DNA of 46,572 bases. It comes from an uncultured Acidobacteriota bacterium. GTDB taxonomy: Bacteria; Acidobacteriota; Polarisedimenticolia; Polarisedimenticolales; JAIQFR01. Both the position numbers and the translations under genes were made by a program. The stretch spans positions 1-46,572 of the forward strand of contig CALMJU010000018.1 of the NCBI GenBank assembly GCA_937864465.1, written 5' to 3'. This document shows positions 1 through 9,466 of this stretch, piece by piece. Every line of letters starts with the position of its first letter. Positions within the stretch are counted from its first letter, which is position 1. The notes below the pieces were generated by a model. That model ran no database searches. It was not told the DNA's origin and saw only the letters and a list, made by a program, of their open reading frames with translations.

Positions 1-389
1 GGAGCGAACGTTCCTTTCCTTCTGCAAGTCGTCATCGCTTCCGCTCGATGCCGACGTTTCGGCGGGCGCGCCTCCTCGCGGGGTCGCGAGTGCGTCTGGG
101 CTCCGACTTCCCGAGACAACCACCCCCCGGAACACCACTCTCGCTCGGCTGGCCTGGTTTATACGGCGATGCGACGGACAGCGTTAAGGAATTCGTCGAA
201 AACTCGGCCTCCACGTCCACAAGCTGAAGCGTCGAGTATAAGTACTGTAGGTTTTCATGCTTCGAGCGCTGCGCCCTGCGCGCTCGTGGGCTCCCGCGGA
301 GGATGGGTCGGTCTCCCGACCCTTCCGTAGCGCGGTTGCCGGGGGGGCAGGGGGGGCGGGGCCTCCGTCCATTCCGGAAGCCCCCTTCC
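1..389. other. Gene-free window edge, partly AT-richer
   Basis: I see no convincing gene in these 389 bases. Roughly positions 150-260 are visibly less GC-rich than the rest of the window (runs such as ttaaggaattc and gtataagtac), while 300-389 returns to high GC with G-tracts. A 24-codon minus-strand frame (ATG at 258, stop at 184-186) begins MKTYSTYTRR but lacks a good ribosome binding site. A 62-codon minus frame at 32-220 has the arginine-rich composition of a chance GC frame. The stretch could be the end of an intergenic region or a remnant of other DNA; it cannot be resolved from this edge. Confidence 0.5.
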
Positions 390-1121
390 TCATCTCCAGG
401 TCGTCCGCGCTCGGACGATCTCCCGCCCGTCGTCGATCCGGACGACGCGATGAAGGAAGGTCTTCTCGGCCGCGGCCGCGGTTTCGGACCGGAGCGCTTC
501 GCCGAGCAGCGCCTCCGCCCGGAACTCGACCTCGAGGCGGCGGAGCGTCCCGAACCGCACCGCGTCGGGCAGCCCTTCGAGGACCCATCCGACCATCCGG
601 ACGTTGTTGGCGTGGCGGTTCAAGTCGAGGTCGGCGAACCGCACCACGATCGGCGTCGCCGCTTCCGGCTCCGAAAGCTCCGGGACCCTTCCGAACGGGC
701 CGTCGAGGACCCGCGGCGGGGTGCCGCGCGCGATCTCCTGGAGATCGTCCGGCGGCGAGATCGGCCGGCGCGAGGCGAGGTCGAGGATCGCCCACGCGGT
801 GACCGCGACGCCGATCGCCGCGCCGCCGCCGTCCGTCATCCGGAAGTCGCGGAGCGCCCAGGCGCGGTCCACCCCCGACGGCCAGGTCGCGACCTCGACC
901 TCCTGCCGCCACGACGGCAGGCGATCGAGATCCACGCGGAGGCGCGTCAGGACCCAGGTGAGCCCCTTCGGGAGCAGGTCGTCCACGGCCCAGCCGAGGC
1001 GCGTCGCGTGGTTCCCGGCCGCCTCCTGGAGCCAGGAGCAGACCGCCTCGGCCGAGGCCCGCCCGGACGCGTCCAACTCCGAGGAACGCACCACGAACTT
1101 CTCGGTCCAAACCTGGTGCAC
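390..1121 (-). CDS. Acyl-ACP thioesterase family protein (double hot-dog)
   Basis: Probably hydrolyses acyl-ACP to free fatty acid in the cytosol, by family resemblance to FatA/FatB-type thioesterases. At 243 residues it fits two tandem hot-dog domains. The N-terminal half opens with FVVRSSELDASGRAS and the second half carries RFADLDLNRHANNVRMVGW, which matches the family's second-domain signature with the conserved Asn and His of the active site. The start is GTG at 1119-1121, with GGAGG about eight bases upstream; no ATG fits better. It diverges from the thioredoxin-like gene at 1262, and a possible -10 (TACACT on the minus strand, 1182-1187) lies between them. The exact acyl substrate cannot be read from sequence. 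Confidence 0.85.
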   Translation of the reverse strand: MHQVWTEKFVVRSSELDASGRASAEAVCSWLQEAAGNHATRLGWAVDDLLPKGLTWVLTRLRVDLDRLPSWRQEVEVATWPSGVDRAWALRDFRMTDGGGAAIGVAVTAWAILDLASRRPISPPDDLQEIARGTPPRVLDGPFGRVPELSEPEAATPIVVRFADLDLNRHANNVRMVGWVLEGLPDAVRFGTLRRLEVEFRAEALLGEALRSETAAAAEKTFLHRVVRIDDGREIVRARTTWR

Positions 1122-1181
1122 GACGAGAGCCTCCGATCGCCGGGATCGCCGCTCCGCGCGTTCCGGACGTTCCGGCGAGGC

Positions 1182-1187
1182 AGTGTA
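1182..1187 (-). promoter_or_regulatory. Possible -10 element of the acyl-ACP thioesterase gene
   Basis: The minus strand reads TACACT here, about 60 bases before the GTG start, in the 140-base divergent region. No good -35 hexamer is visible at 16-18 bases. It resembles the -10 elements suggested for several other genes in the window. Confidence 0.3.
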
Positions 1188-1261
1188 GCAAAGCGAGGCG
1201 GAAGGCGATTGCGAGGCGCCGTCGTTTCCGATAGGTTGGGACGGCTCTCGAGGAGGTTCCC

Positions 1262-2251
1262 ATGCGGATCGCGCTTCGCCTCGCGGCGGTCTTCGCCCTC
1301 GTCGCCCTCGGTTCGTCGCTCGCCCCCGTCGCCCGGGCTGCGCGGGGCGGCGGTCCCCCGACCGTGCCGATCGAGAAAATCGCGGCGCTCGTTCCCGGCG
1401 AGCCGCTCGGCCCTTGGAGCGAGGCGGCGACGCGGCCGATCGCGATCGTCGTCTGGCCGGAGGAGGGCGCCGACCCGAGGGCCGCGGAGATCGTCCGGGC
1501 GATCGAGAAGACCTACTCGGCGGTCGGCGTGGGTGCCGCGTTCCTCTCGATCCACGCCCCCGAGGCGGCGGGCCCCGGCGTCCGTCTCGACCGGAAGACG
1601 GCGAAGGCTCTCGCGGCGCTGGCGGGCAGGGGGGCCAAGCACCACCTCCGCAAGCAGGGCGGCAGCCCCGTGGGCCTCGTGCGGGGAGCCGACGGATCCT
1701 TCTTCTCGGTCGGCCCCCTCGACCTCGATCACGAGGGGTACAACCTGATGCGGGGGCTGAAGGAGGTCCTCGACGTCCGCTTCGAGAGTCTCGATCCCCT
1801 GGAGCGTGTAGCGATCACCGACCTCGACGGGAGGAAGGTCGAGATCCTTCCGTACCTCGACTCGCTCCCCACGGACCTCGTGCTCGTGGACATCTGGGGA
1901 ACGTGGTGCCCCCCCTGCCAGCGGTCGCTCCCGCATCTCGTCCGCCTCAGCGAGAGCTGGGCGGGCCGCGTCACGCTGGTCGGGATCGCCTGCGAGCCGG
2001 GGGACACGCACGAGGAGAGGCGCGAGGCGCTCGACGCGTTCCAGGAGACCCGCACGCGGCTTCCCTATCCCCTCCTCCTCGGAGACATCTGGGGCATGCG
2101 CCTGAGGCTACCGGAGTTCCTCGGCTATCCGACGATGCTCCTCGCGAAGCGGGAGCCGTCGGGCTGGAGGCTGCTCTGGCAGCACGTCGGGTTCGAGGAC
2201 GGGCAGGAGAAGGACATCGAGGCCGCCGTCGCCGCGGCCCTCGCGCCGTAG
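1262..2251 (+). CDS. Exported TlpA-like thioredoxin-fold protein
   Basis: A 329-residue protein with a Sec signal peptide (hydrophobic residues about 4-24, ending near ARA), then a roughly 150-residue region I do not recognise, then a thioredoxin/TlpA domain from about residue 190. The redox motif WCPPC has cysteines at 216 and 219, preceded by LVDIWGTW, and a cis-proline GYPTMLL follows near the C-terminus. These are the marks of a periplasmic thiol-disulfide oxidoreductase of the ResA/TlpA class, which reduces or isomerises disulfides in exported proteins or cytochromes. The ATG start has GAGGAGG directly upstream. It stands alone, convergent with the RND operon 28 bases downstream. Its partner protein is unknown, as no cytochrome maturation genes are near. 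Confidence 0.85.
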   Translation: MRIALRLAAVFALVALGSSLAPVARAARGGGPPTVPIEKIAALVPGEPLGPWSEAATRPIAIVVWPEEGADPRAAEIVRAIEKTYSAVGVGAAFLSIHAPEAAGPGVRLDRKTAKALAALAGRGAKHHLRKQGGSPVGLVRGADGSFFSVGPLDLDHEGYNLMRGLKEVLDVRFESLDPLERVAITDLDGRKVEILPYLDSLPTDLVLVDIWGTWCPPCQRSLPHLVRLSESWAGRVTLVGIACEPGDTHEERREALDAFQETRTRLPYPLLLGDIWGMRLRLPEFLGYPTMLLAKREPSGWRLLWQHVGFEDGQEKDIEAAVAAALAP

Positions 2252-2279
2252 CCGGCCGGCCGCCCGCCCCCGCGAACGA

Positions 2280-5200
2280 TCACGCCGCGCCGGCCTCCCC
2301 GCTCGTCCGGCCGGGAGCGGAAAGCCGACTTCGCAGGCGGTCCTGCAGCCTCTCCATGTACACGTACACGACCGGTGTCACGAAGAGCGTCAGCGACTGG
2401 GAGACCAGGAGGCCGCCGACGACGGCGAGCCCCAGGGGGCGCCTCGCCTCGGCCCCCGCGCCGAAGCCGAGCGCGATCGGCAGCGTGCCGAACAGCGCCG
2501 CCATCGTCGTCATCATGATCGGCCGGAACCGGACGACGCACGCCTCGTAGATCGCCTCCGGCGCCCCTCCCCGTCCCGCGCGCTGCGCCTCCAGCGCGAA
2601 GTCGATCATGATGATTCCGTTCTTCTTCACGAGCCCCACGAGCATGATGATCCCCACGAAGGCGTAGATGTCGAGGTCCACCCGGAAGAGGAGCAGCGTG
2701 AGGAGCGCGCCGAGGCCGGCGAGCGGGAGCGCCGAGAGGATCGTCAGCGGGTGGATGAAGCTCTCGTAGAGGACGCCCAGCACCATGTAGATGACCAGGA
2801 TGGCGAGGAGAAGGAGCAGCCCCAGCCCCTTCATCGAGCTCTGGAAGGCCTGGGCCGTCCCCTGGAAGGTCGCGCTGACCGTCGCCGGCAGCGTCTCGCG
2901 CGCCAGCCGCTCCGCCCGCGCGGTCGCCTCTCCGAGGGAGGCCCCCGGCCTCAGGTTGAACGACAGCGTGACCGAGGGGACCTGCCCCGAGTGGTTGACG
3001 GCCAGCGGCCCCAGACCGGGCTTCATCCGGACCAGCGCGTCGAGCGGGACGATCGCCCCCGACGACGATCGCACGCGGAGGAGCGAGAGGTCGAGGATGT
3101 CGCTCCGGAACTCGGGCAGGAACTCCTGGATCACCGCGTACGCGTCGTTCGGAGCGAAGATCGTGGAAACCTGCCGGCTCCCGTACGCGGTGTACAGGGC
3201 GTCCTCGATCCTGCCCGCGGTGACTCCGAGCGAGGCGGCCCGGTCGCGGTCGATGTCGATGTCGATCTGCGGGTTCTTGAGCAGGAGGTCCGTGCTCACG
3301 TCCACGAGCAGCGGATCGGCGCGCAGCTTCTCCTCGAGAAGGGGCGCGAAGCGATACAGCTCCGCCGTGTCCGGCCCGGTGAGAGTCAGCTGGTACTGGC
3401 TCCGGCTCATCCGCCCGCCGATCTGGATCGCCGGCGGCGACTGCACGAACGCGCGGAGTCCCGGAATCCTCGATAGCTTGGAGCGGAGCGAATCGACGAC
3501 CTCGTCCGCCGTGAGGTCCCTCTCGTCCCGCGGCGTCAGGCGGGCGCTGAAGAACCCGGTGTTCGTCGATCCCGCCCCCCCGCGCGCCCCCGTTGAGGAC
3601 ATGAAGGCGGCGACGTTCGGGTCCGCCCGCAGGACCTCCATCACCGCCTTCTGGTGCTCCACCATCGCCGCGAAGGAGATCCCCTCGACGGCCTCCACCT
3701 GCCCGAAGACCTGGCCGATGTCCTGGGACGGGATGAACCCCTTCGGGACGACGACGAAGAGCGCCCCGGTCAGGACGGTGACGGCGACGGTACCTCCCAG
3801 CATCGCGCGGCGGTGCCGGAGCGACCACGCGAGCCCCGTCTCGTAGGCCGACAGCATCCGGGCGAAGAAGCGCTCGGAGAGCCGGTAGAGGGCGCGGTGC
3901 TCGATCTCGCGGGGAGGGCGCAGGAACCGCGAGGAGAGCATCGGGGTCAGGGTCAGCGACACGAAGCCCGAGATCAGCACGGCCATCCCGATGACCACCG
4001 AGAACTCCCGGAACAGCCGGCCGACGATCCCGCCCATGAAGAGCACCGGGATGAAGACCGCCGTCAGGGACAGCGTCATCGAGACGATGGTGAAGCCGAT
4101 CTCCCTCGATCCGTCCAGCGCGGCCCGGAGCGGCGGCGATCCCTTCTCCATGTGCCGGACGACGTTCTCCAGCATCACGATGGCGTCGTCGACGACGAAC
4201 CCCACCGAGAGCGTCAGCGCCATCAGAGAGAGGTTGTCTAGCGAGTAGCCGAGCGGGTACATCGCCGCGAACGTCCCCACGATCGACATCGGCATCGCGA
4301 GCGACGGGATGACGGTGGCGGACAGGTTCCGCAGGAAGAGGAAGATCACCAGGACGACCAGGGTCAGCGTGACGAGGAGCGTGGCCTTGACGTCGCGGAC
4401 CGACTCGTCGATCGACACCGACCGGTCGAAGAGCAGGTGCATGGAGATGCTCGCGGGAAGCCTCTTCTGGAACGTCGGCAGCAGCTCCTTGACCGATCTC
4501 GCCACCTCCACCGTGTTCGTGCCGGGCTGCCTCTGCACGGCGAGGACCACGCCCCGCTGGTCCACGAACCACGCCGCCGTCTTGTCGTTCTCGACGCTGT
4601 CGAGGACGTCGCCCAGCTCGTCGAGGCGCACCGGCCTCCCGTTCCGGTAGGCGACGATCAGATTCCGGTAGGCCTCGGCCCGCGTCAGCTGGCCTCGTGT
4701 GAGGATCGTGTGGGCCGTCTCGGGACCCTCGAGGACTCCCGTCGGAAGGTTGACGTTCCCGGCCTCGAGCGCCCGGGTCACGTCGTCCACCCCGAGGTCG
4801 CGGTTCACGAGCGCCCTCGGGTCGAGCTGGATGCGCACCGCGTACTTCTGGGAGCCGTACACGAGCACCTGCGCGACGCCCGAGACGGTCGAGATCCGCT
4901 GCGCCATCATCGTCTCGGCGTACTCGTTCAACTCGTACAGGGGAAGCGACGCCGACGTGAGGGCCACGTAGAGAATCGGCTGGTCCGCCGGGTTCACCTT
5001 CCGGTACGTCGGCGGGTACGGCATGTCCGGAGGGAGGCGCCGGTTCGCCCTCGCGATGGCGGCCTGCACGTCCTGGGCCGCGGCGTCGATGTCCCGGCTC
5101 AAGGCGAACTGGAGGGTGATCGTCGTGCTCCCGAGCGAGCTCGAGGAGCTCATCGAGTCCACGCCCGCGATCGTCGAGAACTCCTTCTCGAGCGGCGTCG

Positions 5201-5390
5201 CCACGGACGAGGCCATCGTCTCCGGGTTCGCGCCGGGCAGGGACGCGGACACGGAGATCGTCGGGAAGTCCACGTTCGGGAGGTCGCTGACCGGCAAGAG
5301 CCGGTACGCCATCCCGCCGAAGATCAGGATCCCCGCCATGACGATCGTCGTCATGACCGGGCGCCGGATGAACGGCCCGGAGAGGTTCAT
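2280..5390 (-). CDS. RND efflux pump permease (MdtB/AcrB type)
   Basis: Inner-membrane proton-driven exporter of the resistance-nodulation-division superfamily, 1036 residues, the usual family length. The N-terminus (MNLSGPFIRRPVMTTIVM) is the typical cytoplasmic end and first helix. Transmembrane helix 4 carries the proton-relay aspartates D401 and D402 in GFVVDDAIVMLENV, and two large periplasmic loops separate the helix blocks. The ATG at 5388-5390 overlaps the stop of the membrane-fusion gene (ATGA), so I chose it over the much longer open frame upstream. It is last in the operon S1 protein-TolC-MFP-RND. Sequence resembles the multidrug (HAE1) rather than the heavy-metal branch, but the substrate is not predictable. 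There is no local regulator gene. Confidence 0.95.
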   Translation of the reverse strand: MNLSGPFIRRPVMTTIVMAGILIFGGMAYRLLPVSDLPNVDFPTISVSASLPGANPETMASSVATPLEKEFSTIAGVDSMSSSSSLGSTTITLQFALSRDIDAAAQDVQAAIARANRRLPPDMPYPPTYRKVNPADQPILYVALTSASLPLYELNEYAETMMAQRISTVSGVAQVLVYGSQKYAVRIQLDPRALVNRDLGVDDVTRALEAGNVNLPTGVLEGPETAHTILTRGQLTRAEAYRNLIVAYRNGRPVRLDELGDVLDSVENDKTAAWFVDQRGVVLAVQRQPGTNTVEVARSVKELLPTFQKRLPASISMHLLFDRSVSIDESVRDVKATLLVTLTLVVLVIFLFLRNLSATVIPSLAMPMSIVGTFAAMYPLGYSLDNLSLMALTLSVGFVVDDAIVMLENVVRHMEKGSPPLRAALDGSREIGFTIVSMTLSLTAVFIPVLFMGGIVGRLFREFSVVIGMAVLISGFVSLTLTPMLSSRFLRPPREIEHRALYRLSERFFARMLSAYETGLAWSLRHRRAMLGGTVAVTVLTGALFVVVPKGFIPSQDIGQVFGQVEAVEGISFAAMVEHQKAVMEVLRADPNVAAFMSSTGARGGAGSTNTGFFSARLTPRDERDLTADEVVDSLRSKLSRIPGLRAFVQSPPAIQIGGRMSRSQYQLTLTGPDTAELYRFAPLLEEKLRADPLLVDVSTDLLLKNPQIDIDIDRDRAASLGVTAGRIEDALYTAYGSRQVSTIFAPNDAYAVIQEFLPEFRSDILDLSLLRVRSSSGAIVPLDALVRMKPGLGPLAVNHSGQVPSVTLSFNLRPGASLGEATARAERLARETLPATVSATFQGTAQAFQSSMKGLGLLLLLAILVIYMVLGVLYESFIHPLTILSALPLAGLGALLTLLLFRVDLDIYAFVGIIMLVGLVKKNGIIMIDFALEAQRAGRGGAPEAIYEACVVRFRPIMMTTMAALFGTLPIALGFGAGAEARRPLGLAVVGGLLVSQSLTLFVTPVVYVYMERLQDRLRSRLSAPGRTSGEAGAA

Positions 5391-6502
5391 GACGGCTCCG
5401 CTACCCGGCCCTTCCCGCCGCGGATCTCCACGCGGGCCCCCGGCACGAGGCGCAGCTGCCCGTCCGTCACGACCGTCTCCCCGCCGGCGAGCCCCTCGGC
5501 GATCACGGCGTCCCGGTCCTGGATGCGGGCCACCTTGACCTGCCGCATCTCGACCGTGGAGTCGCTCCGGACGACGAAGACGTACCGCCCCTCCTGCCCC
5601 GTCTGCACCGCCGGGGCCGGCACCACCACGCGGTCGGGCTCCTCCTCGAGGATCACCGACACGTCTACGAACTGCCCTGGCCAGAGCCTCTCGTCCTCGT
5701 TCGGGAACGCCGCCTTCAGGAGAATCGTTCCGGTCGCGGGGTCCACCGCGTTGTCGACGAACCGGAGGCGTCCCTCGGAGCGGGATTCGGGCGCCTCGGG
5801 AGGAGCCGCCCGGACGGAGATCGTCTCCGGGGCGAGCCTGCGGACCTCCGGCAGCCACCGCGCCGGGACCGCGAACGCGACGAGGATCGGCCTCGTCCGG
5901 TTCAGCGTGACGAGAACCTGATCGTTGGCCTTGACCAGGTTCCCCGCCTTGACGACGAGACTCCCGGTCCTCCCGGTCACGGGCGCTCGGATCGTGCAGT
6001 AGGACAGCTGGAGCCGCGCGTCGTCGAGGCCTGCCCGGTCGGCGGCGACCGCCGCCCGGAGCGACTCCGCGCTCGCGACCGCCATGTCGTACTGCTCCCG
6101 CGTGACGTAGTCCTTCTCCACGAGCGAGGCGTAGCGCGCCACGTCCTCTTCTGCCTTCCGCAGGAGCGGCTCGTCCTTCGCGAGCTGGGCCTCCGCCTGC
6201 CGCAGCGCGGCCTCGTGGGGACGCGGATCGATCGTGAACAGCAAGTCGCCTGCGCGAACGGCGGCCCCTTCCGCGAACCAGACCTTCGTCAGCTCCCCGC
6301 CGATGCGCGCCCGGACCTCGACGCTCGCCACCGGCTCGACGCTTCCCACGGCCCGGAAGCCGACCGGGACCGCCTTCCTCGCGGCCTCGCCGACCTCGAC
6401 CGGGACGGGCGGCTGACGCCGCTCGGGGGGCCCTCCGCCGCAGGCGGCGGCGAACAGGACGAGAGCCGCCAGGAGACGGGTTCCCGTGGAAGTGGCTCTC
6501 AT
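5387..6502 (-). CDS. RND efflux membrane-fusion protein (HlyD/AcrA type lipoprotein)
   Basis: Periplasmic adaptor linking the RND pump to its TolC-like channel; 371 residues. The N-terminus is a lipoprotein signal: a hydrophobic stretch ending AAAC with C21 as the lipidated cysteine. The lipoyl-like half-motif VRARIGGELTKVWFAEGAAV, a coiled-coil hairpin (about residues 95-160, rich in Ala, Glu and Arg), the returning half-motif TIRAPVTGRTGSLVVKAGN and a beta-barrel domain follow in the normal order. The ATG at 6500-6502 overlaps the TolC stop by four bases (ATGA), and its own stop overlaps the pump start by four, showing tight translational coupling. Confidence 0.93.
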   Translation of the reverse strand: MRATSTGTRLLAALVLFAAACGGGPPERRQPPVPVEVGEAARKAVPVGFRAVGSVEPVASVEVRARIGGELTKVWFAEGAAVRAGDLLFTIDPRPHEAALRQAEAQLAKDEPLLRKAEEDVARYASLVEKDYVTREQYDMAVASAESLRAAVAADRAGLDDARLQLSYCTIRAPVTGRTGSLVVKAGNLVKANDQVLVTLNRTRPILVAFAVPARWLPEVRRLAPETISVRAAPPEAPESRSEGRLRFVDNAVDPATGTILLKAAFPNEDERLWPGQFVDVSVILEEEPDRVVVPAPAVQTGQEGRYVFVVRSDSTVEMRQVKVARIQDRDAVIAEGLAGGETVVTDGQLRLVPGARVEIRGGKGRVAEPS

Positions 6503-8010
6503 GGCGCTCCTCTCGTCGTCCCGTCCGTGGGAGAAGCCGCCGGACGGGGGGCGGCGGACCGGGGCCAGAGGGTTCCCGTGTCGCGCGCGAGGCGGGCGAG
6601 AGAGAGGAACCACTCCGCGCGCGCCGCGACCTGCTCCGCCCGGGCGGACGACAGCGCCGCCTGCGCGACGAGCAGATCGACGAGGCTTCCCACGCCGGCC
6701 CGGTAACGGCCCAGGGCGACCTCGTTCGACTGCGCCGCGCTCTCGACCAGCGTCCCGACGGTCCGAACCTTCTGCGCCGCCGTCCGGGCGTCGTAGTAGC
6801 CCGCCCACACCCGATAGACGACCTGCTGCCGGAGCGACTCGACCCGGGCATCGGCGGCCTGGGCGTCGGCCCTGGCCCTGGCCTCGCCGTACCGCTGGGA
6901 GAACCCGCGGAAGAGCGGCACCCGCAGGAGGAGACCGGCGGAATAGGCGTTCTGGAAGGGATCGCCTCCGCCGTACCAGATCCGTCCGGCCTCGCCGCTG
7001 AAGACGAGGGACGGGCGCCCGTCCGATTCGACCTTCGCGACGTGGCTCCACGCCTGGGCGGCGGCGGCCCGCGTCCCGGCGAGCTCCGGGCTCGCCTCCA
7101 GCGCTTCCTCGATGAGCCGGTCCACTTCCTGCGCGAGCGGCTCGATGTCGAGGTCGTTGACCGGCGTCTCGACGTCGAGCGGCGCGTTCGCCGGGAGGCC
7201 GACGGCCGTCGCCAGCGCCCCTCTCGTCACGAGGATCTCTCCCTCCGCCTCGTCGGCGCCGAGCTGCGCCTGGGCGAGCGCCGTCTTCGTCTGCAGGACG
7301 TCCGCGATGGTCGCCACCCCAGCGTCGTGCCGTGCCGTCGCTGCGTCGAAAGCGGTCCGGGCCTCCCCCAGCGCGTCGCGCCGGGCCCCGAGCAGAGCCT
7401 CGATCGAGAGGTACCGGATGTAGGCCTCGACGACGCCGAGCGCGACGTCCTGGACCGCGGCGTTGTGCCGCCAGTTCGCGCCGATCAGCGCTAGCCGCGC
7501 CTCGTCCACGGACGCGCGCCGCCCCCCGAGATCGAGCAGCAGGTACTCGACGACGAGCGCCGGCCCGTAGCTCGTCTGCTCGTAGGCGATCTTCCCCCCC
7601 GCCGCCGATCCTTCCGCGCGGGTGACCGTGGCCTGCAGGTCCACGGTCGGGTAGTACGCGCCTCGCTCGCCGCCGAGCCCGGCCTCCGCCGAGCGCGCGG
7701 CCGCCCACGACTCCCTCGTCGCCGGGTTGGTGCGCAGCGCGAGGTCGATGAGCCTAGTCAGCGTGAGCTTCCCGCCGGGGTCGAGGAGGTCCGCCGGGAT
7801 CTCCGCCGGAGGAGGCGCCTCGGGAGCGGGAACGCGCGCGCCCGCGGGGGGCACCCAGACCTCTGCGGGGGAAGGGGGCGTGCCCGGTCCCTCGCGCGCC
7901 GAGGCGATCGAGGGGGCTGAGGCGGGGAAGAGAAGCGCGATCGCAACGGCCGCCGCCGCGCTCCGCCGAGCGCGAGGCCCGCCGTGAGAATCCGGTCGCG
8001 GTAGGCCCAC
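6499..8010 (-). CDS. TolC-family outer-membrane efflux protein
   Basis: Outer-membrane channel of the tripartite pump encoded just downstream. It has 503 residues: a signal peptide over about residues 14-38, a proline-rich linker (about 39-75), then two repeats of the long-helix/beta-strand TolC fold. Family features include LIDLALRTNPATRESW at the first helix, the strand segment after RGAYYP, and ALGRYRAGVGSLVDLLVAQ in the second repeat. The start is GTG (8008-8010), three bases after the S1-protein stop; the ribosome binding site is weak, so translation probably depends on coupling to the preceding gene. Confidence 0.92.
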   Translation of the reverse strand: MGLPRPDSHGGPRARRSAAAAVAIALLFPASAPSIASAREGPGTPPSPAEVWVPPAGARVPAPEAPPPAEIPADLLDPGGKLTLTRLIDLALRTNPATRESWAAARSAEAGLGGERGAYYPTVDLQATVTRAEGSAAGGKIAYEQTSYGPALVVEYLLLDLGGRRASVDEARLALIGANWRHNAAVQDVALGVVEAYIRYLSIEALLGARRDALGEARTAFDAATARHDAGVATIADVLQTKTALAQAQLGADEAEGEILVTRGALATAVGLPANAPLDVETPVNDLDIEPLAQEVDRLIEEALEASPELAGTRAAAAQAWSHVAKVESDGRPSLVFSGEAGRIWYGGGDPFQNAYSAGLLLRVPLFRGFSQRYGEARARADAQAADARVESLRQQVVYRVWAGYYDARTAAQKVRTVGTLVESAAQSNEVALGRYRAGVGSLVDLLVAQAALSSARAEQVAARAEWFLSLARLARDTGTLWPRSAAPRPAASPTDGTTRGAP

Positions 8011-8013
8011 GGG

Positions 8014-9372
8014 TCAGGAGCCCTGCCTGCGATTCCGCTCGAGCGCGCTCTTGAGAGCGTCTCCGAGGTGGGTGCCGAACGTCGCCTCCGGCTCCTGGGG
8101 AGAATTCTCCGGGGCGCGCTGCGGTCCCTCCCTCTCGGCGCCCTCCGGCTTCGCGGGGGCCTCGGCGCGGGACCGCGCCGTCGCCTCTTCGTCCATCGTC
8201 AGGCGGATCCTCCGGCCGCCGTCCTCCACCTCCACCACCGTCACCTCGACCTCTCGGCCGATCGGGAAGAGGCGCGCGAGGTCGGCGCCGCGAGGGGTCC
8301 CGGTCCACGCGTTCGGCACGAGCCCGACGCGACCGGGCGCGAGCCACACGAAGACCCCGAACCTCTCCGGCTTCTGCACCTTTCCGCGGACCTTGGCGCC
8401 CGGCTCCAAGCTCGGCATCGGGGCGCCGTCCCCCTCGGCGGGAGCGGGGGCCACCGCCATTCTCCGGCGGTGGACGTCGAGGGAGAGCACGAGCCACGGA
8501 CTCACGACCCCCTCCTGGAGGCCGGCCTGGAAGCCACCCGGAGACGGAGGGAACTCCCGCGCGGAGGCGAGCGCCTCCACCCCGGGCGCCATTTCGACGA
8601 AGGCGCCGAAGTCGGCGATCCGGACCACCTTCCCCTCGTGCACCGCCCCCGCCGAGATCCGCTGCGCGACGTTCGCCCAGGGATCCTCGGTCGCCTGACG
8701 GATGCTCAGGGAGATCTTCCCCGTCCCCTCGTCGAGCCGGAGGATGCGCACCGACACGCGGTCCCCGACCTGCAGCGCCTCGGAGGCGTTCGCCACGCGG
8801 GCGTGCGCGATCTCGGAGACGTGCACGAGCCCCGTGACCCCGGCGCCGAGGTCCACGAAAGCGCCGAAGTCCGCGAGACGGGCGACACGCCCCTGCATCA
8901 CCGCCCCCTCGATGAGGGTCGCGCGGACCGCCTTCGCCTCGTCCACGCGCTCCTCCTCGAGGAGCGCCCTGCGCGACAGGACGAGGTCGTCTCCGCCGCG
9001 GCGCATCTGCGTGATCCGGAATCGGTAGGTCCTCCCGACGTGGGTCTCGGGATGGTCCTCGTGGTGGAGCTCGATCTGCGAGTGCGGACAGAACCCGCGA
9101 CACTTGCCGACCCGGATCTCGTATCCCCCCTTGATGACCTTCTCGACGGTCCCGTCGACCGGGAGCCCCGAGCGGAACGCCCTGGCCACGGCCGGATCGC
9201 GCGGCCTGCGCCGGACCGCGCGCGAGCCCTGCTCGGCGTGGGAAGCCTCGCGCGCTTCGGTCGCGGGCGCCCCGGGAACCTCCTCCGGAGTCCCGCCCCC
9301 GGCAGGCGCTCCCTCCGGGGTCCCGCCGGCTTCCGTACCGGCCGGATCCTCGAGGATCGGGTCGTCGCTCAC
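8014..9372 (-). CDS. S1-repeat RNA-binding protein
   Basis: A 452-residue cytosolic protein with four S1/OB-fold repeats at about residues 73-136, 156-226, 242-308 and 324-395. The second and third are classic (ARLADFGAFVDL; VRIADFGAFVEM); the first and fourth are divergent. N- and C-terminal tails are low-complexity and rich in Pro, Gly, Glu and Ala. It resembles ribosomal protein S1 relatives, but is shorter than the six-repeat form and probably binds RNA or ribosomes; the exact role is unknown. GTG at 9370-9372 has GGAGAGGAG just upstream. It heads the efflux operon, three bases before TolC, which is an unusual pairing with no obvious functional logic. Confidence 0.88.
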   Translation of the reverse strand: MSDDPILEDPAGTEAGGTPEGAPAGGGTPEEVPGAPATEAREASHAEQGSRAVRRRPRDPAVARAFRSGLPVDGTVEKVIKGGYEIRVGKCRGFCPHSQIELHHEDHPETHVGRTYRFRITQMRRGGDDLVLSRRALLEEERVDEAKAVRATLIEGAVMQGRVARLADFGAFVDLGAGVTGLVHVSEIAHARVANASEALQVGDRVSVRILRLDEGTGKISLSIRQATEDPWANVAQRISAGAVHEGKVVRIADFGAFVEMAPGVEALASAREFPPSPGGFQAGLQEGVVSPWLVLSLDVHRRRMAVAPAPAEGDGAPMPSLEPGAKVRGKVQKPERFGVFVWLAPGRVGLVPNAWTGTPRGADLARLFPIGREVEVTVVEVEDGGRRIRLTMDEEATARSRAEAPAKPEGAEREGPQRAPENSPQEPEATFGTHLGDALKSALERNRRQGS

Positions 9373-9466
9373 GACTCTCCTCTCCACCCGTCGCGACGCT
9401 CGCCGCGGGCCGTATCGCCCGCCCTCCGACCGGAAGCGGAGGATGCGAGCGCCTACACGCCGCTCT

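Noticed and set aside
32-220. A 62-residue minus-strand gene at the window edge
   Set aside because: Its translation is Arg-rich in the second half without a recognisable domain, and it has no convincing ribosome binding site.
2125-7708. Long minus-strand frames extending the RND and membrane-fusion genes upstream
   Set aside because: The extensions run across neighbouring genes in the same strand with meaningless low-complexity translation. The true starts are the ATGA overlaps at 5390 and 6502, where family N-termini begin.
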